Positions 1-7,160 of a DNA stretch of 10,662 bases are shown piece by piece; position 1 is the stretch's first letter, and each line of letters opens with the position of its first letter. This stretch comes from Bacilli bacterium. Its GTDB lineage: Bacteria > Bacillota_I > Bacilli_A > RF39 > UBA660. The notes under the pieces are model-generated. The model saw nothing but the letters and a program-made list of their open reading frames with translations, was not told the DNA's origin and searched no databases. Both the position numbers and the translations under genes were made by a program. The DNA lies in contig CAAHEL010000036.1 in NCBI GenBank assembly GCA_900772445.1, positions 1-10,662 of the forward strand, read 5' to 3'.

Positions 1-2
1 GG

Positions 3-31
3 TTGACAGATAGTTACTTATGTGGTATCAT
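3..31 (+). promoter_or_regulatory. Sigma-A-type promoter of the rpsP operon
   Basis: TTGACA (3-8) and TATCAT (26-31) are separated by exactly 17 bases, and TGG just before the -10 makes an extended -10. The predicted transcription start near 38 gives a leader of about 19 bases that holds the AAGGAGG site at 43-49. An open frame also runs through this stretch to a TAG at 36-38, so the promoter may lie inside the end of an upstream gene that the window does not show. Confidence 0.6.
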
Positions 32-56
32 TAGTTAGTCAGAAGGAGGGATAATA

Positions 57-329
57 ATGGCAGTAAAAATGAGATTAAAAAGAATGGGAAAGAAGAAAGC
101 ACCTTTCTATCGTATAGTAGTAGCAGATTCTAGAAGTCCAAGAGATGGAAAATTTATTGAAGCAATTGGTACTTATAATCCACTTACTAACCCAGCAGAA
201 ATAAAGGTTGATGAAGAATTAACATTCAAATGGTTAAATAATGGTGCTATTCCTACAGATACAGTTAAAAATGTATTAAATAAAGCAGGAATAATGAAAA
301 AGTATCACGAACAAAAACAAGGTAAGTAG
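57..329 (+). CDS. rpsP: 30S ribosomal protein bS16
   Basis: Small-subunit ribosomal protein bS16, an assembly protein that binds 16S rRNA in the body of the 30S subunit. The 90-residue product has the full family pattern: the N-terminal MAVKMRLKRMGKKKAPFYRI segment, then VVADSRSPRDG (residues 22-32), then IGTYNPL (37-43), and the typical length. The ATG is preceded by a strong AAGGAGG (43-49) seven bases upstream. It is the first gene of an operon that continues with khpA two bases downstream. The rpsP-khpA pairing is widespread in Gram-positive bacteria, where the pair usually lies near ffh, rimM and trmD; here folD follows instead. Confidence 0.98.
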   Translation: MAVKMRLKRMGKKKAPFYRIVVADSRSPRDGKFIEAIGTYNPLTNPAEIKVDEELTFKWLNNGAIPTDTVKNVLNKAGIMKKYHEQKQGK

Positions 330-331
330 TT

Positions 332-583
332 ATGAATAAATTAGTGTTACTTACAGAATCTATCGTTAAAAAGATAGTTAGTGATTCAGAATCAGTTACT
401 GTTAAAGAATTTGAAACTGATGAAGAAGATACTATTCAAATTGAAATTATGATTTCTAAAGATGATTTAGGAAAAGTAATTGGTAAAAATGGTCACGTTA
501 TTAATGCTATTAGAACTATAGTTCAAGCAAGTTCTTATTTAATTGATAATAAGAAAGTTAAGATTAACGTTGATTCTTATTAA
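332..583 (+). CDS. khpA: KhpA, KH-domain RNA-binding protein
   Basis: Small RNA-binding protein of 83 residues made almost entirely of one type II KH domain. The RNA-gripping GxxG loop is GKNG at residues 51-54, inside the typical IGKNGHVINAIRTIV segment. In Firmicutes KhpA pairs with KhpB (Jag/EloR) to bind RNAs linked to cell division and elongation; that role is known for the family and not visible here. The start lies only two bases after the rpsP stop with little Shine-Dalgarno sequence, so translation is probably coupled to rpsP. An acidic stretch (residues 26-33) comes before the KH core. The position after rpsP is the classical one and supports the call. Confidence 0.95.
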   Translation: MNKLVLLTESIVKKIVSDSESVTVKEFETDEEDTIQIEIMISKDDLGKVIGKNGHVINAIRTIVQASSYLIDNKKVKINVDSY

Positions 584-597
584 TGTGAGTGAGTTAT

Positions 598-1428
598 ATG
601 ATTTTAGAAGGTAGAAGTTTAAAAGAAAATATTCTTTTAGAATTAGAAAAAGAAATATCTTTATTAGATGTTAAACCTACTTTAGTAGTTATTGGTGTAG
701 GAAATGATCCTGCTTCAGCAGTTTATGTTTCTAATAAAGAAAAGATGTCTAAAAGAGTAGGAATTAATTTTATACACGAAAAATTAGAAGATAATATTAA
801 TACTTCAGAATTAATAAATATTGTTAATAAATACAATAATGATAATTCAGTTGATGGTATTATAGTACAAATGCCACTTCCAAATCATATTGATGTTAAT
901 AAGGTAATAAATACTATTAATGCCGATAAAGATGTTGATGGATTAACTGATATAAATGCAGGTAGATTAATTCATAATGACAATTCTTTGGTTTCGTGTA
1001 CGCCACTTGGTATTATAGATTTATTAAAATATTATAATATTACTATTGAATCAAAAAATGTTGTTATTGTAGGAAGAAGTAGTTTAGTAGGTAAACCTTT
1101 ATCTAATCTATTTTTAAATGAAAATGCTACAGTTACAATGTGTCATTCTAAAACTAAAAACTTAAAATTTTATACTAAAAATGCTGATATTTTAGTTGTA
1201 GCAGTTGGAAAAAAAGATTTTATTACTAGAGATATGATAAAAGAAGGTTCAACTGTTATTGATGTTGGTATTAATAGAGTAGATGGTAAATTATATGGAG
1301 ATGTTTGTTTTGATTCAGTAAAAGATATTTGTAATATTACCCCAGTTCCTGGTGGAGTAGGTCAAATGACTGTTGCAGAAATTGGAAAAAATGTTTTAAA
1401 AGCGTATTGTCTAAGAAGAAATAAATAA
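598..1428 (+). CDS. folD: Bifunctional methylenetetrahydrofolate dehydrogenase / methenyltetrahydrofolate cyclohydrolase
   Basis: FolD interconverts 5,10-methylene-, 5,10-methenyl- and 10-formyl-tetrahydrofolate in the cytosol, supplying one-carbon units for purines and formyl-Met-tRNA. Numbered from the ATG at 598 (276 residues), the catalytic Tyr43-x3-Lys47 motif (YVSNK) is present, with VQMPLP at 90-95, KDVDG at 111-115, the Rossmann nucleotide loop GRSSLVGKP at 159-167 and PVPGGVG at 249-255. Length and motif order are normal. A GTG at 589 is in frame and would add three residues, but it has no ribosome binding site. The ATG at 598 has a weak GTGAG just upstream and gives the usual MILEGR-type start. 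It follows khpA by 14 bases and is cotranscribed. Confidence 0.96.
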   Translation: MILEGRSLKENILLELEKEISLLDVKPTLVVIGVGNDPASAVYVSNKEKMSKRVGINFIHEKLEDNINTSELINIVNKYNNDNSVDGIIVQMPLPNHIDVNKVINTINADKDVDGLTDINAGRLIHNDNSLVSCTPLGIIDLLKYYNITIESKNVVIVGRSSLVGKPLSNLFLNENATVTMCHSKTKNLKFYTKNADILVVAVGKKDFITRDMIKEGSTVIDVGINRVDGKLYGDVCFDSVKDICNITPVPGGVGQMTVAEIGKNVLKAYCLRRNK

Positions 1429-1443
1429 TTATATAATGATAGC

Positions 1444-1450
1444 AGGTGAT
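1444..1450 (+). promoter_or_regulatory. Ribosome binding site that fixes the start of the YceD-family gene
   Basis: AGGTGAT lies just ahead of the ATG at 1454 at normal spacing. The earlier in-frame ATG at 1436 has no such site upstream and would add six residues not typical of the family, so 1454 is the better start. Confidence 0.8.
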
Positions 1451-1453
1451 AAA

Positions 1454-1939
1454 ATGAAAATAGATTTAACCAAGTTAGTTACTAATTTATCAGATTCAGT
1501 AAATATTGATTTGGATGTTAATATTAGTAATGATTTACTTGCAGGTAGTGATATAAAAAGACTAGATAATACAAAGTTTGTTGGTAAAATAACTAAAGAT
1601 TTTGATAATAATTTAGTATTAACTGGAATATTATCAGGAATTATGATTTTACCAGATAATGTAACTTTAGAAGATACTTCTTATGAATTTAAAACAGAAA
1701 TAGAAGAAGAATTAAGTGAAGTAGGTAATATAGAAAGAAATAGTATTGATATTCTAGATTATTTATGGCAAAATATTTTAGTAGAAGTTCCATTAAAGGT
1801 ACATAATTCTAAAAATGATAATATAACACTAAAAGGTGATGGATGGAGATTTATGACTGAAGATGAATTAAATAACAGACATAATTATCCACTTAGTGAT
1901 TTATCTAAATTATTAGACAAAGAAGGGAGTGAAGAATAA
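1454..1939 (+). CDS. YceD/DUF177 family protein, rRNA-accumulation factor
   Basis: Member of the YceD (DUF177) family, whose gene nearly always sits directly before rpmF. The family is linked to 23S rRNA accumulation, but the biochemical role is not settled. From the ATG at 1454 the protein has 161 residues, starts MKIDLTKL as is usual, and ends with a WRFMTEDEL segment (131-139) and a YPLSDLSKLLD tail like the family's DPRLAKL end. Many homologues carry a pair of Cys in a CxRC motif in the middle; this protein has no Cys at all, so any metal-binding role is absent. It is strongly acidic. Its stop codon shares one base with the rpmF start (TAATG), which suggests coupled translation. Confidence 0.88.
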   Translation: MKIDLTKLVTNLSDSVNIDLDVNISNDLLAGSDIKRLDNTKFVGKITKDFDNNLVLTGILSGIMILPDNVTLEDTSYEFKTEIEEELSEVGNIERNSIDILDYLWQNILVEVPLKVHNSKNDNITLKGDGWRFMTEDELNNRHNYPLSDLSKLLDKEGSEE

Positions 1940-2118
1940 TGGCAGTTCCATTTAGAAAAGTTAGTAAAACAAGAAGAGATATGAGAAGAACACACTATAA
2001 AATTAATGCAAATGGTTTAGTAAAATGTCCTAATTGTGGAGAAATGATTAGACCTCATAGAGTATGTGATAAGTGTGGTTTTTATAAAGGGGAAAATAAA
2101 GTTTCTAAAAAGGCATAA
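1939..2118 (+). CDS. rpmF: 50S ribosomal protein bL32
   Basis: Large-subunit ribosomal protein bL32, 59 residues. It begins MAVPFRKVSKTRRDMRR, the family's hallmark basic N-terminus, followed by a zinc ribbon with CPNC (30-33) and CDKC (43-46), so it is the zinc-binding (C+) form. Many Firmicutes also keep a Cys-less copy for zinc starvation; none is visible here. The ATG overlaps the stop of the preceding gene by one base, with a GGGAG site at 1925-1929. The 3' end of the gene forms the left arm of the terminator at 2107-2144. The YceD-rpmF pairing is highly conserved in bacteria and supports both calls. Confidence 0.97.
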   Translation: MAVPFRKVSKTRRDMRRTHYKINANGLVKCPNCGEMIRPHRVCDKCGFYKGENKVSKKA

Positions 2119-2144
2119 TAATTTTATGCTTTTTTTATTTTTTT
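2107..2144 (+). terminator. Intrinsic terminator after rpmF
   Basis: GCATAA (2113-2118) pairs with TTATGC (2124-2129) across a five-base loop. The stem can extend through a G-T pair and five A-T pairs using the A-run at 2107-2111 and the T-run at 2131-2135. A T-tract follows to 2144. The left arm lies inside the last codons and stop of rpmF. Confidence 0.85.
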
Positions 2145-2145
2145 G

Positions 2146-2154
2146 TGATAAAAT
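2146..2154 (+). promoter_or_regulatory. Extended -10 promoter of the zinc ribbon gene
   Basis: TGA-TAAAAT forms an extended -10 directly after the terminator T-tract. No convincing -35 box is visible; only the T-tract lies upstream. Transcription would start near 2161, almost at the AGAGGTAA ribosome binding site (2161-2168), giving a very short leader. Confidence 0.45.
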
Positions 2155-2172
2155 TATATTAGAGGTAATGTT

Positions 2173-2418
2173 ATGGAAGAAGTTAAACTAAAAAATTGTC
2201 CCAATTGTGGAGAAAGAATTAATAAAAATGATATTCAATGTCCTTATTGTAAATATATAGATGACAAAAGATATAAGAAAGAAAATGATAAGTTATTAAA
2301 TAATAACAAAAAGAAAAAAGTAAAAAAGAAAAATAAGAAAAAAGAATTAATTATTTCTTTAGTATTTGTTACTGTTTTAATTATTTTAACTTGTTTTATT
2401 CTTATAAAATTAGTCTAG
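2173..2418 (+). CDS. Small membrane-anchored zinc ribbon protein, function unknown
   Basis: I do not recognise a named family. The 81-residue protein has three visible parts: a zinc ribbon with CPNC (residues 9-12) and CPYC (23-26), a very basic linker (about 46-57, nearly all Lys), and one hydrophobic helix (59-80) that reaches the C-terminus. The Lys block just before the helix predicts that the zinc ribbon stays in the cytoplasm, with the protein tail-anchored. Such 'zinc-ribbon domain-containing proteins' are common in Firmicutes without known function. AGAGGTAA lies at good spacing before the ATG. The gene is flanked by terminators on both sides and so is probably transcribed alone. A partner-binding or sensor role is possible but unproven. 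Confidence 0.82.
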   Translation: MEEVKLKNCPNCGERINKNDIQCPYCKYIDDKRYKKENDKLLNNNKKKKVKKKNKKKELIISLVFVTVLIILTCFILIKLV

Positions 2419-2438
2419 TAATAGTTTAATTTATTATT

Positions 2439-2476
2439 GTATATACTTTAATGTATATACTTTTTTTGTTTTTTTT
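2439..2476 (+). terminator. Intrinsic terminator after the zinc ribbon gene
   Basis: Two copies of GTATATAC (2439-2446 and 2453-2460), each itself a palindrome, form an eight-base-pair stem around a TTTAAT loop. A T-tract of seven T, one G and eight or more T follows. The end of the tract merges with the murG promoter. Confidence 0.88.
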
Positions 2477-2484
2477 GATATAAT
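2476..2484 (+). promoter_or_regulatory. Extended -10 promoter of murG-murB
   Basis: TGA followed by a perfect TATAAT (2479-2484) forms an extended -10. At the expected -35 position there is only TATACT (2456-2461), a poor match that lies in the terminator stem. The expected start near 2491 gives a short leader containing AAGGTGAT (2496-2503). Confidence 0.65.
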
Positions 2485-2506
2485 TAGTTTGTGAAAAGGT
2501 GATTAG

Positions 2507-3607
2507 ATGAGAGTAGTTATTTCAGCGGGAGGTACTGGAGGACATATTTATCCAGCATTAGCAATTATTAATAAAATTAAAGAAGAAGAACCAGATAGTG
2601 AGTTTTTATATATTGGAACAGATAATAGAATGGAAAAGGATTTAATACCATCATTTAATATTAATTATGTTCCTTTACACGTAACAGGATTTAAAAGAAG
2701 TTTATCACTAGATAATTTTAAAACTTTATCTAATTTTTTGAATGCTAGAAAAAAGTGTAAAAAAATAATTAAAGAATTTAATCCTGATATTGTAATTGGT
2801 TGTGGTGGTTATGTTACTGCACCAGTTATTTGGGCAAGTCATAAACTTAAAATTAAGACTTTTATTCACGAACAAAATAGTGTTGTAGGACTTGCTAACA
2901 AATATTTATCTCATTATGTAGATAAAATTGGTGTAAGTTTTGAGTCTACAATTAATTGTTTTCCTAAAAATAAGGCAGTATTAACAGGTAATCCTTGTAG
3001 TGAAAAAGCCCTTAAAATTAAACCAGCAAACAAGAAAGATTATGGTTTATCAAAAGATAAGAAATTAGTATTAATAGTAATGGGAAGTTTAGGTAGTAAA
3101 ACAGTTAATGACAAAATATATAATTCTTTAGAAAAATTTAGTGATAAAAATTATGAAGTTTTATTTGTAACAGGAAACTCTTATTATGAAAAAATTAAAA
3201 ATAAAAAGAAAATTAAGAATGTAAAAATATTACCATTTATTTATGAATTACCTAGTGTTATGAAAATAACTGATTTAATGATATCACGAGCAGGTGCTTC
3301 CACTATGTCTGAAATAATGGTATTAGATTTACCTACAATATTTATTCCTAGTCCATATGTAACAAATAATCATCAATATAAAAATGCAATGGATTTGGTA
3401 GATAAAAAGGCAGCATTAATTTTGAAAGAAGAAAATTTAGATATGGATAAACTAATTAGTATGATTGATAATGTACTTGATAATAAGAAGGAATATAAAT
3501 TAATTAAAGATAATTTATCTAGTTTAGGTATTAAGGATAGTTCAGGTCGTATATATAGTGTTTTAAAGGAAATAATTAAGGATGATAAAAATGGATATAT
3601 TAAATAA
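2507..3607 (+). CDS. murG: UDP-GlcNAc:lipid I N-acetylglucosaminyltransferase
   Basis: MurG adds GlcNAc to lipid I on the inner face of the membrane to make lipid II, the peptidoglycan precursor. The 366-residue GT28 (GT-B fold) protein has the glycine loop GGTGGHIYPA (8-17) with the catalytic-region His13, GCGGYVTAP (98-106), HEQN (121-124), GNP (161-163), the second glycine loop MGSLGS (192-197), the donor-binding SRAGASTMSE segment (260-269) and NNHQ (287-290). Two motifs depart from the textbook form: the second loop is GSLGS rather than GGSQGA, and GNP is followed by CS rather than VR. The start has AAGGTGAT at good spacing. It overlaps murB by 17 bases, pairing two sequential wall-precursor functions. 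Confidence 0.96.
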   Translation: MRVVISAGGTGGHIYPALAIINKIKEEEPDSEFLYIGTDNRMEKDLIPSFNINYVPLHVTGFKRSLSLDNFKTLSNFLNARKKCKKIIKEFNPDIVIGCGGYVTAPVIWASHKLKIKTFIHEQNSVVGLANKYLSHYVDKIGVSFESTINCFPKNKAVLTGNPCSEKALKIKPANKKDYGLSKDKKLVLIVMGSLGSKTVNDKIYNSLEKFSDKNYEVLFVTGNSYYEKIKNKKKIKNVKILPFIYELPSVMKITDLMISRAGASTMSEIMVLDLPTIFIPSPYVTNNHQYKNAMDLVDKKAALILKEENLDMDKLISMIDNVLDNKKEYKLIKDNLSSLGIKDSSGRIYSVLKEIIKDDKNGYIK

Positions 3608-4469
3608 TTATGAATGTTACAAAGAATGTAATATTAAAAAATATAATACTTATAAACTAGATGTTATTTGTAAATATTTAGTATTTGTTAAAGATACTTA
3701 CGAATTAATAGAGTTACTTAAATATTTAAAAGATAATAATATTAAGTATCTAGTTTTAGGAAATGGGTCTAATGTTATATTTGCTAATTCTTATTATGAT
3801 GGAGTTATTATTAAGTTAGATAAGATGTCTAGTATGGAAGTAAAAGATAACTTAGTTACTGTTTCTTGTGGCTATTCACTTGCTAAACTTTCTAGAGATA
3901 TTTTAGAATATAATTTAGTAGGGTTAGAATTTGCTACTGGTATTCCAGGTTTAGTGGGAGCATCAATTGCAATGAATGCTGGAGCTTATAATAAAGATAT
4001 GTCTATGGTAGTACGTGAAGTAACGGTATTAGATAAGAATTTAAATGTTATAACTTTAAAAAATGAAGATTTAGATTTTTCATATCGTGATTCATTCTTA
4101 AAGAAAAATAAAGAATATATTTGCTTATCTGGAGTATTAGAATTAGAATATGGTAATAAAGAAGATAGTTTAGAATTAATTCGTCATCGTCGTGAAAAAA
4201 GAATGAAAACACAACCTTTGGATTATCCTTCGGCAGGTTCAGTATTTAGAAATCCAGAAGGTATGCACGCTGGGGAATTAATTGAAAAATGTGGTTTAAA
4301 GGGTAAGAATATTAATGGGGCAGAAATAAGTAAGAAACACGCTAATTTTATAATTAATGTTGGTAATCCAACTGGTAGAGATATAATTAAATTAATAGAT
4401 ATTGCTAGAGAAAAAGTATTAGAAAAATATGGAATTAGTTTAATCCTAGAACAAGAAATAATTGAGTAA
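3591..4469 (+). CDS. murB: UDP-N-acetylenolpyruvoylglucosamine reductase
   Basis: MurB uses NADPH and FAD to reduce UDP-GlcNAc-enolpyruvate to UDP-MurNAc, the second committed step of wall synthesis. Numbered from the ATG at 3591 (292 residues), the FAD-binding LGNGSN is at 56-61, GIPGLVGASIAMNAGAY at 117-133, YRDS at 165-168 and PSAGSVFRNP at 213-222, with Ser217 as the likely proton donor. A Glu in the C-terminal LEQEI (about 289) is the likely second catalytic acid. The start is ambiguous: ATG at 3582 is in frame, but AAGG at 3578-3581 sits eight to nine bases ahead of 3591 and favours the latter. It lies inside the murG 3' end, so translation is probably coupled. Confidence 0.96.
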   Translation: MDILNNYECYKECNIKKYNTYKLDVICKYLVFVKDTYELIELLKYLKDNNIKYLVLGNGSNVIFANSYYDGVIIKLDKMSSMEVKDNLVTVSCGYSLAKLSRDILEYNLVGLEFATGIPGLVGASIAMNAGAYNKDMSMVVREVTVLDKNLNVITLKNEDLDFSYRDSFLKKNKEYICLSGVLELEYGNKEDSLELIRHRREKRMKTQPLDYPSAGSVFRNPEGMHAGELIEKCGLKGKNINGAEISKKHANFIINVGNPTGRDIIKLIDIAREKVLEKYGISLILEQEIIE

Positions 4470-4494
4470 GTATGTTTATACTTATTTTTTTCTT
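4467..4494 (+). terminator. Intrinsic terminator after murB
   Basis: TAAGTAT (4467-4473) pairs with ATACTTA (4478-4484) across a GTTT loop, followed by a run of seven T (4485-4491). The left arm begins with the murB stop codon. Confidence 0.86.
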
Positions 4495-4512
4495 AAAATA
4501 TTAATTTTAGTC

Positions 4513-4541
4513 TTGACTTATTATAACACTTATGATATTGT
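4513..4541 (+). promoter_or_regulatory. Promoter of the XRE-ABC-VanZ to apbE operon
   Basis: TTGACT (4513-4518) and TATTGT (4536-4541) are separated by 17 bases, and TGA before the -10 makes it an extended -10. The start would fall near 4548, leaving about 23 bases of leader to the ATG. No other promoter or terminator of comparable quality is seen until 10426, so this one may drive nine genes. Confidence 0.6.
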
Positions 4542-4558
4542 AATAGTTGTATTTTAAT

Positions 4559-4567
4559 GGAGGAGAT
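4559..4567 (+). promoter_or_regulatory. Ribosome binding site that fixes the start of the XRE regulator
   Basis: GGAGGAGAT lies directly upstream of the ATG at 4571. A longer reading from a TTG at 4547 would run through this site and has none of its own, so it is not used. Confidence 0.85.
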
Positions 4568-4570
4568 AAT

Positions 4571-4840
4571 ATGGAAAAAGAAAATGTTTTAGAGTATATT
4601 CAAAACGAACAATATTTATTAGATAAGGAGTATGAATTAATCAGTGAATTAGTAAAAATTCGTAGTGATAAGAAGATGAGTCAAAAAAGATTAAGCGAAT
4701 TAGTAGAAATGTCTCAACCATCACTTGCTAGATTAGAAAGTAAAAGAATTTCACCTGGAATAGATACAATGTTAAAATTACTTGCACCACTTGGTTATAC
4801 ATTAGAAATTGTACCTATTGATAATAAGGAAGTTAAATAA
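4571..4840 (+). CDS. XRE-family helix-turn-helix regulator
   Basis: An 89-residue DNA-binding protein. After an N-terminal helical stretch (1-25), a Cro/C1-type HTH covers about 25-80: KIRSDKKMSQKRLSEL forms the first helices, and EMSQPSLARLESKRISP holds the recognition helix and turn. The C-terminal LLAPLGYTLEIVPI resembles HigA-like antitoxins and stand-alone XRE regulators. No toxin gene is adjacent. The next gene, overlapping by one base (TAATG), is an ABC transporter ATPase, so autoregulation and control of the transporter operon is the more likely role. The leader region 4495-4560 is the place to look for its operator; I see no clear symmetric site there. The start is set by GGAGGAGAT. 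Confidence 0.88.
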   Translation: MEKENVLEYIQNEQYLLDKEYELISELVKIRSDKKMSQKRLSELVEMSQPSLARLESKRISPGIDTMLKLLAPLGYTLEIVPIDNKEVK

Positions 4841-5733
4841 TGCCTGTACTTGAATGTAAAAAATTAAATAAATCCTTTGGAAAAAAGCATATTTTAAAAG
4901 ATGTTGATTTAGTTTTAAATGAAGGAGATATTCTTGGTTTTATTGGTCCAAATGGAGCAGGTAAGACTACAACAATTAAATTAATTTTAGGATTACAAAC
5001 TATTGATTCAGGTACTGTTACAATAAATGGATATGATATAGAAAAAGACTTTGTAAAAGCAATTAAAGAAGTTGGAGCAATTGTAGAAAATCCTGATATG
5101 TATACATATTTAAGTGGATATGATAATTTAAAATTATCAGCAAGACTATATAATATTAAAAAAGATAGAATAGATGAAGTAGTAAAATTAGTAGGATTAG
5201 AAAATAGAATTAATGATAAAGTAAGTAAATATTCACTTGGTATGAAACAAAGATTAGGTATTGCTCTTGCTATTTTAAATAAACCTAAATTACTTATTCT
5301 AGATGAACCAACAAATGGTCTTGACCCTGAAGGAATTAAAGAAATGAGAAATTTACTTAAACTTCTTACTAAAAAAGAAAAGATGGCAATACTTGTTTCT
5401 AGTCATATTTTAAGTGAACTAGATAGCTTTTGTACTAAAATTACTATTATTCAAAATGGTGTTATAGTAGAAACTAATGATATTAAAAAGATAAAGAAAG
5501 TTAGTAATAAATTAACTTATTTATTCGAAGTATCTGATACTAGTAATATTAATTTAGATAATATTAACATTATTAATGAAAAAGAATTTAAGATAGAAAC
5601 TGAAAAAGAAAATATTCCTGATATTATAGTAAATTTAGTTAAATCTAATATCAAAATATATAAAGTATATGAAGAAAGATTAACTTTGGAAGAAGCCTTC
5701 TTAAGAAAGACTGGAGGTAATATAATTGATTAA
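4840..5733 (+). CDS. ABC transporter ATP-binding protein, BcrA/LanF-like with E-loop
   Basis: Cytoplasmic ATPase of an ABC-2 exporter, 297 residues. Visible motifs are Walker A GPNGAGKT (36-43), signature SLGMKQR (132-138), Walker B LLILDEP (151-157), D-loop NGLD (159-162) and switch His189. Where most ABC ATPases have the Q-loop Gln, this one has Glu83 in VENPDMY. This E-loop is known from lantibiotic immunity (LanF) and bacitracin-resistance (BcrA) type ATPases. Residues after about 215 form a C-terminal extension. AAGGAAG (4826-4832) precedes the ATG, which overlaps the regulator's stop. The permease overlaps the 3' end by eight bases. Export or removal of a membrane-active peptide is the best guess; the substrate cannot be read from sequence. 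Confidence 0.93.
   Translation: MPVLECKKLNKSFGKKHILKDVDLVLNEGDILGFIGPNGAGKTTTIKLILGLQTIDSGTVTINGYDIEKDFVKAIKEVGAIVENPDMYTYLSGYDNLKLSARLYNIKKDRIDEVVKLVGLENRINDKVSKYSLGMKQRLGIALAILNKPKLLILDEPTNGLDPEGIKEMRNLLKLLTKKEKMAILVSSHILSELDSFCTKITIIQNGVIVETNDIKKIKKVSNKLTYLFEVSDTSNINLDNINIINEKEFKIETEKENIPDIIVNLVKSNIKIYKVYEERLTLEEAFLRKTGGNIID
5713..5717 (+). promoter_or_regulatory. Ribosome binding site for a TTG-started permease gene
   Basis: GGAGG lies eight bases ahead of the TTG at 5726. No ATG occurs in frame nearby, and the reading MINLIRNELYK from TTG is a normal ABC-2 permease start, so the rare start codon is supported. Confidence 0.82.
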
Positions 5734-7150
5734 TTTAATTAGAAATGAGTTATATAAAGTTTTTCATAAGAAAAGTATTATAGTGTTTGCTATTTTAATT
5801 TTAGGTATGACTATTCTTAATTCTTGGTTATATAAAACTAATTATGATAATGATGGTAATTTTATTCAAAATAATAATACTACTAGTAGTGATATGTTAG
5901 ATACATATTTAAATGAATTAAAAAAATATGATTATAACAAAGAAGATGAAGTTTTAGAATACATAAGCAATAAAACTAATTATGATAGAGAAAAAATAAT
6001 TAGTGATAATAAATATACTAGTGATAATTGGCAATATGAATATTTATATAATGATAAAGTATATGATATGATATACTATATTAATTATTATACTTATGTA
6101 GAAAAAGATACTGATAAATTATCTAGTTATCAAAAAATGTTAGATAGTTATTTGGATAAATTAAAAAATAATGACTGGAAATATTTTGTTAATTTAGAAT
6201 TAGATAAAGTAAATAATGAATTACAAAAATATAATACAAGTGAATTAAAAGTAAAAAAAGAAGTATTAGAATATAGATTAAATAAAAATATTTCTTTAGA
6301 TAACTCATATATGAATAATGCACTTAATGGTTATGAAAGTATTACTAATACTTTAAATTCATACGGAGAATATGATAAACTTAATTATGAAGATAAACTT
6401 GCTTATCAAAGAGCTTTAAAAGAACAAAAAATAAATAAATATATAATAGATACTGGAAAGAATGTTTTAAAACAAAATGATTTAAGAAGTGGTATTGCAG
6501 ATGTTGTTAATGATTATGAAATATTTACTATCTTATTTGTAATAGTTATTGCTTCAGGAATTGTTAGTTCTGAATTTAAAGATGGTACAATAAAACAATT
6601 ATTAGTTAAACCATATAAAAGAACAACTATATTACTTGCTAAATATTTAACTTGTATAATATGTTTATTTTTAGTAGTATCTTATACCACAATTTGTGAA
6701 TTTATTGTTCGTAGTTTATTCTTTTCATTTGACGGAATTGATGTTCCTATGTTAATATATAATTATAATACTAATAAACTATTAGAATTTAATCCTTTAG
6801 TTTATATGTTAATAATATTTATTCATAGATTACCACAATTTATCTTATTACTTACTTTAGCATTTAGCTTATCTACAATATTTACTTCAACATCACTTGC
6901 TAATACTTTTACTATTTTAGGTTATATGACTGCAGATGTAATAAATACTTTATCTAGAGCATTTAATTTAAAATTTATGAATTATTTTGTTACATTAAAT
7001 TGGGATTTTAGAAATTATTTATTTGGGGCATTACCTAATTATGAAGGATTTAATATTAAGTTTTCAAGTATTATTTGTTTAATTTATTTAGTTATTATGT
7101 TAGTAGTATCATTTACTATATTTAAAAAGAAAAATATAAAGAATATTTAG
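5726..7150 (+). CDS. ABC-2 type transporter permease with large extracytoplasmic domain
   Basis: Membrane partner of the preceding ATPase, 474 residues. It opens with the usual cytosolic NELYKVFHKKS and one membrane helix (about 17-34), then a long hydrophilic stretch (about 36-262), rich in Tyr, Asn, Lys and Asp, that should lie outside the cell. The second half has roughly five more helices (near 264-281, 303-325, 357-378, 380-400 and 447-466). SSEFKDGTIKQLLVKPYKR (281-299) is the classical ABC-2 coupling segment between helices. A TTG start is used with a strong GGAGG. The gene overlaps the ATPase and is followed ten bases later by the VanZ gene. The first half is less conserved by eye and could bind the substrate. 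Confidence 0.9.
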   Translation: MINLIRNELYKVFHKKSIIVFAILILGMTILNSWLYKTNYDNDGNFIQNNNTTSSDMLDTYLNELKKYDYNKEDEVLEYISNKTNYDREKIISDNKYTSDNWQYEYLYNDKVYDMIYYINYYTYVEKDTDKLSSYQKMLDSYLDKLKNNDWKYFVNLELDKVNNELQKYNTSELKVKKEVLEYRLNKNISLDNSYMNNALNGYESITNTLNSYGEYDKLNYEDKLAYQRALKEQKINKYIIDTGKNVLKQNDLRSGIADVVNDYEIFTILFVIVIASGIVSSEFKDGTIKQLLVKPYKRTTILLAKYLTCIICLFLVVSYTTICEFIVRSLFFSFDGIDVPMLIYNYNTNKLLEFNPLVYMLIIFIHRLPQFILLLTLAFSLSTIFTSTSLANTFTILGYMTADVINTLSRAFNLKFMNYFVTLNWDFRNYLFGALPNYEGFNIKFSSIICLIYLVIMLVVSFTIFKKKNIKNI

Positions 7151-7160
7151 GGAGGAACAT

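Noticed and set aside
589..597. GTG at 589 as the folD start
   Set aside because: It has no ribosome binding site and adds only three residues; the ATG at 598 gives the usual family start. The difference is small and not proven.
4547..4570. TTG-started extension of the XRE regulator
   Set aside because: The extension runs through the GGAGGAGAT ribosome binding site and starts where transcription is predicted to begin.
4571..4840. Antitoxin of a toxin-antitoxin pair
   Set aside because: The HTH protein resembles HigA-like antitoxins, but no toxin-sized ORF is adjacent: murB and a terminator lie upstream and an ABC ATPase downstream.
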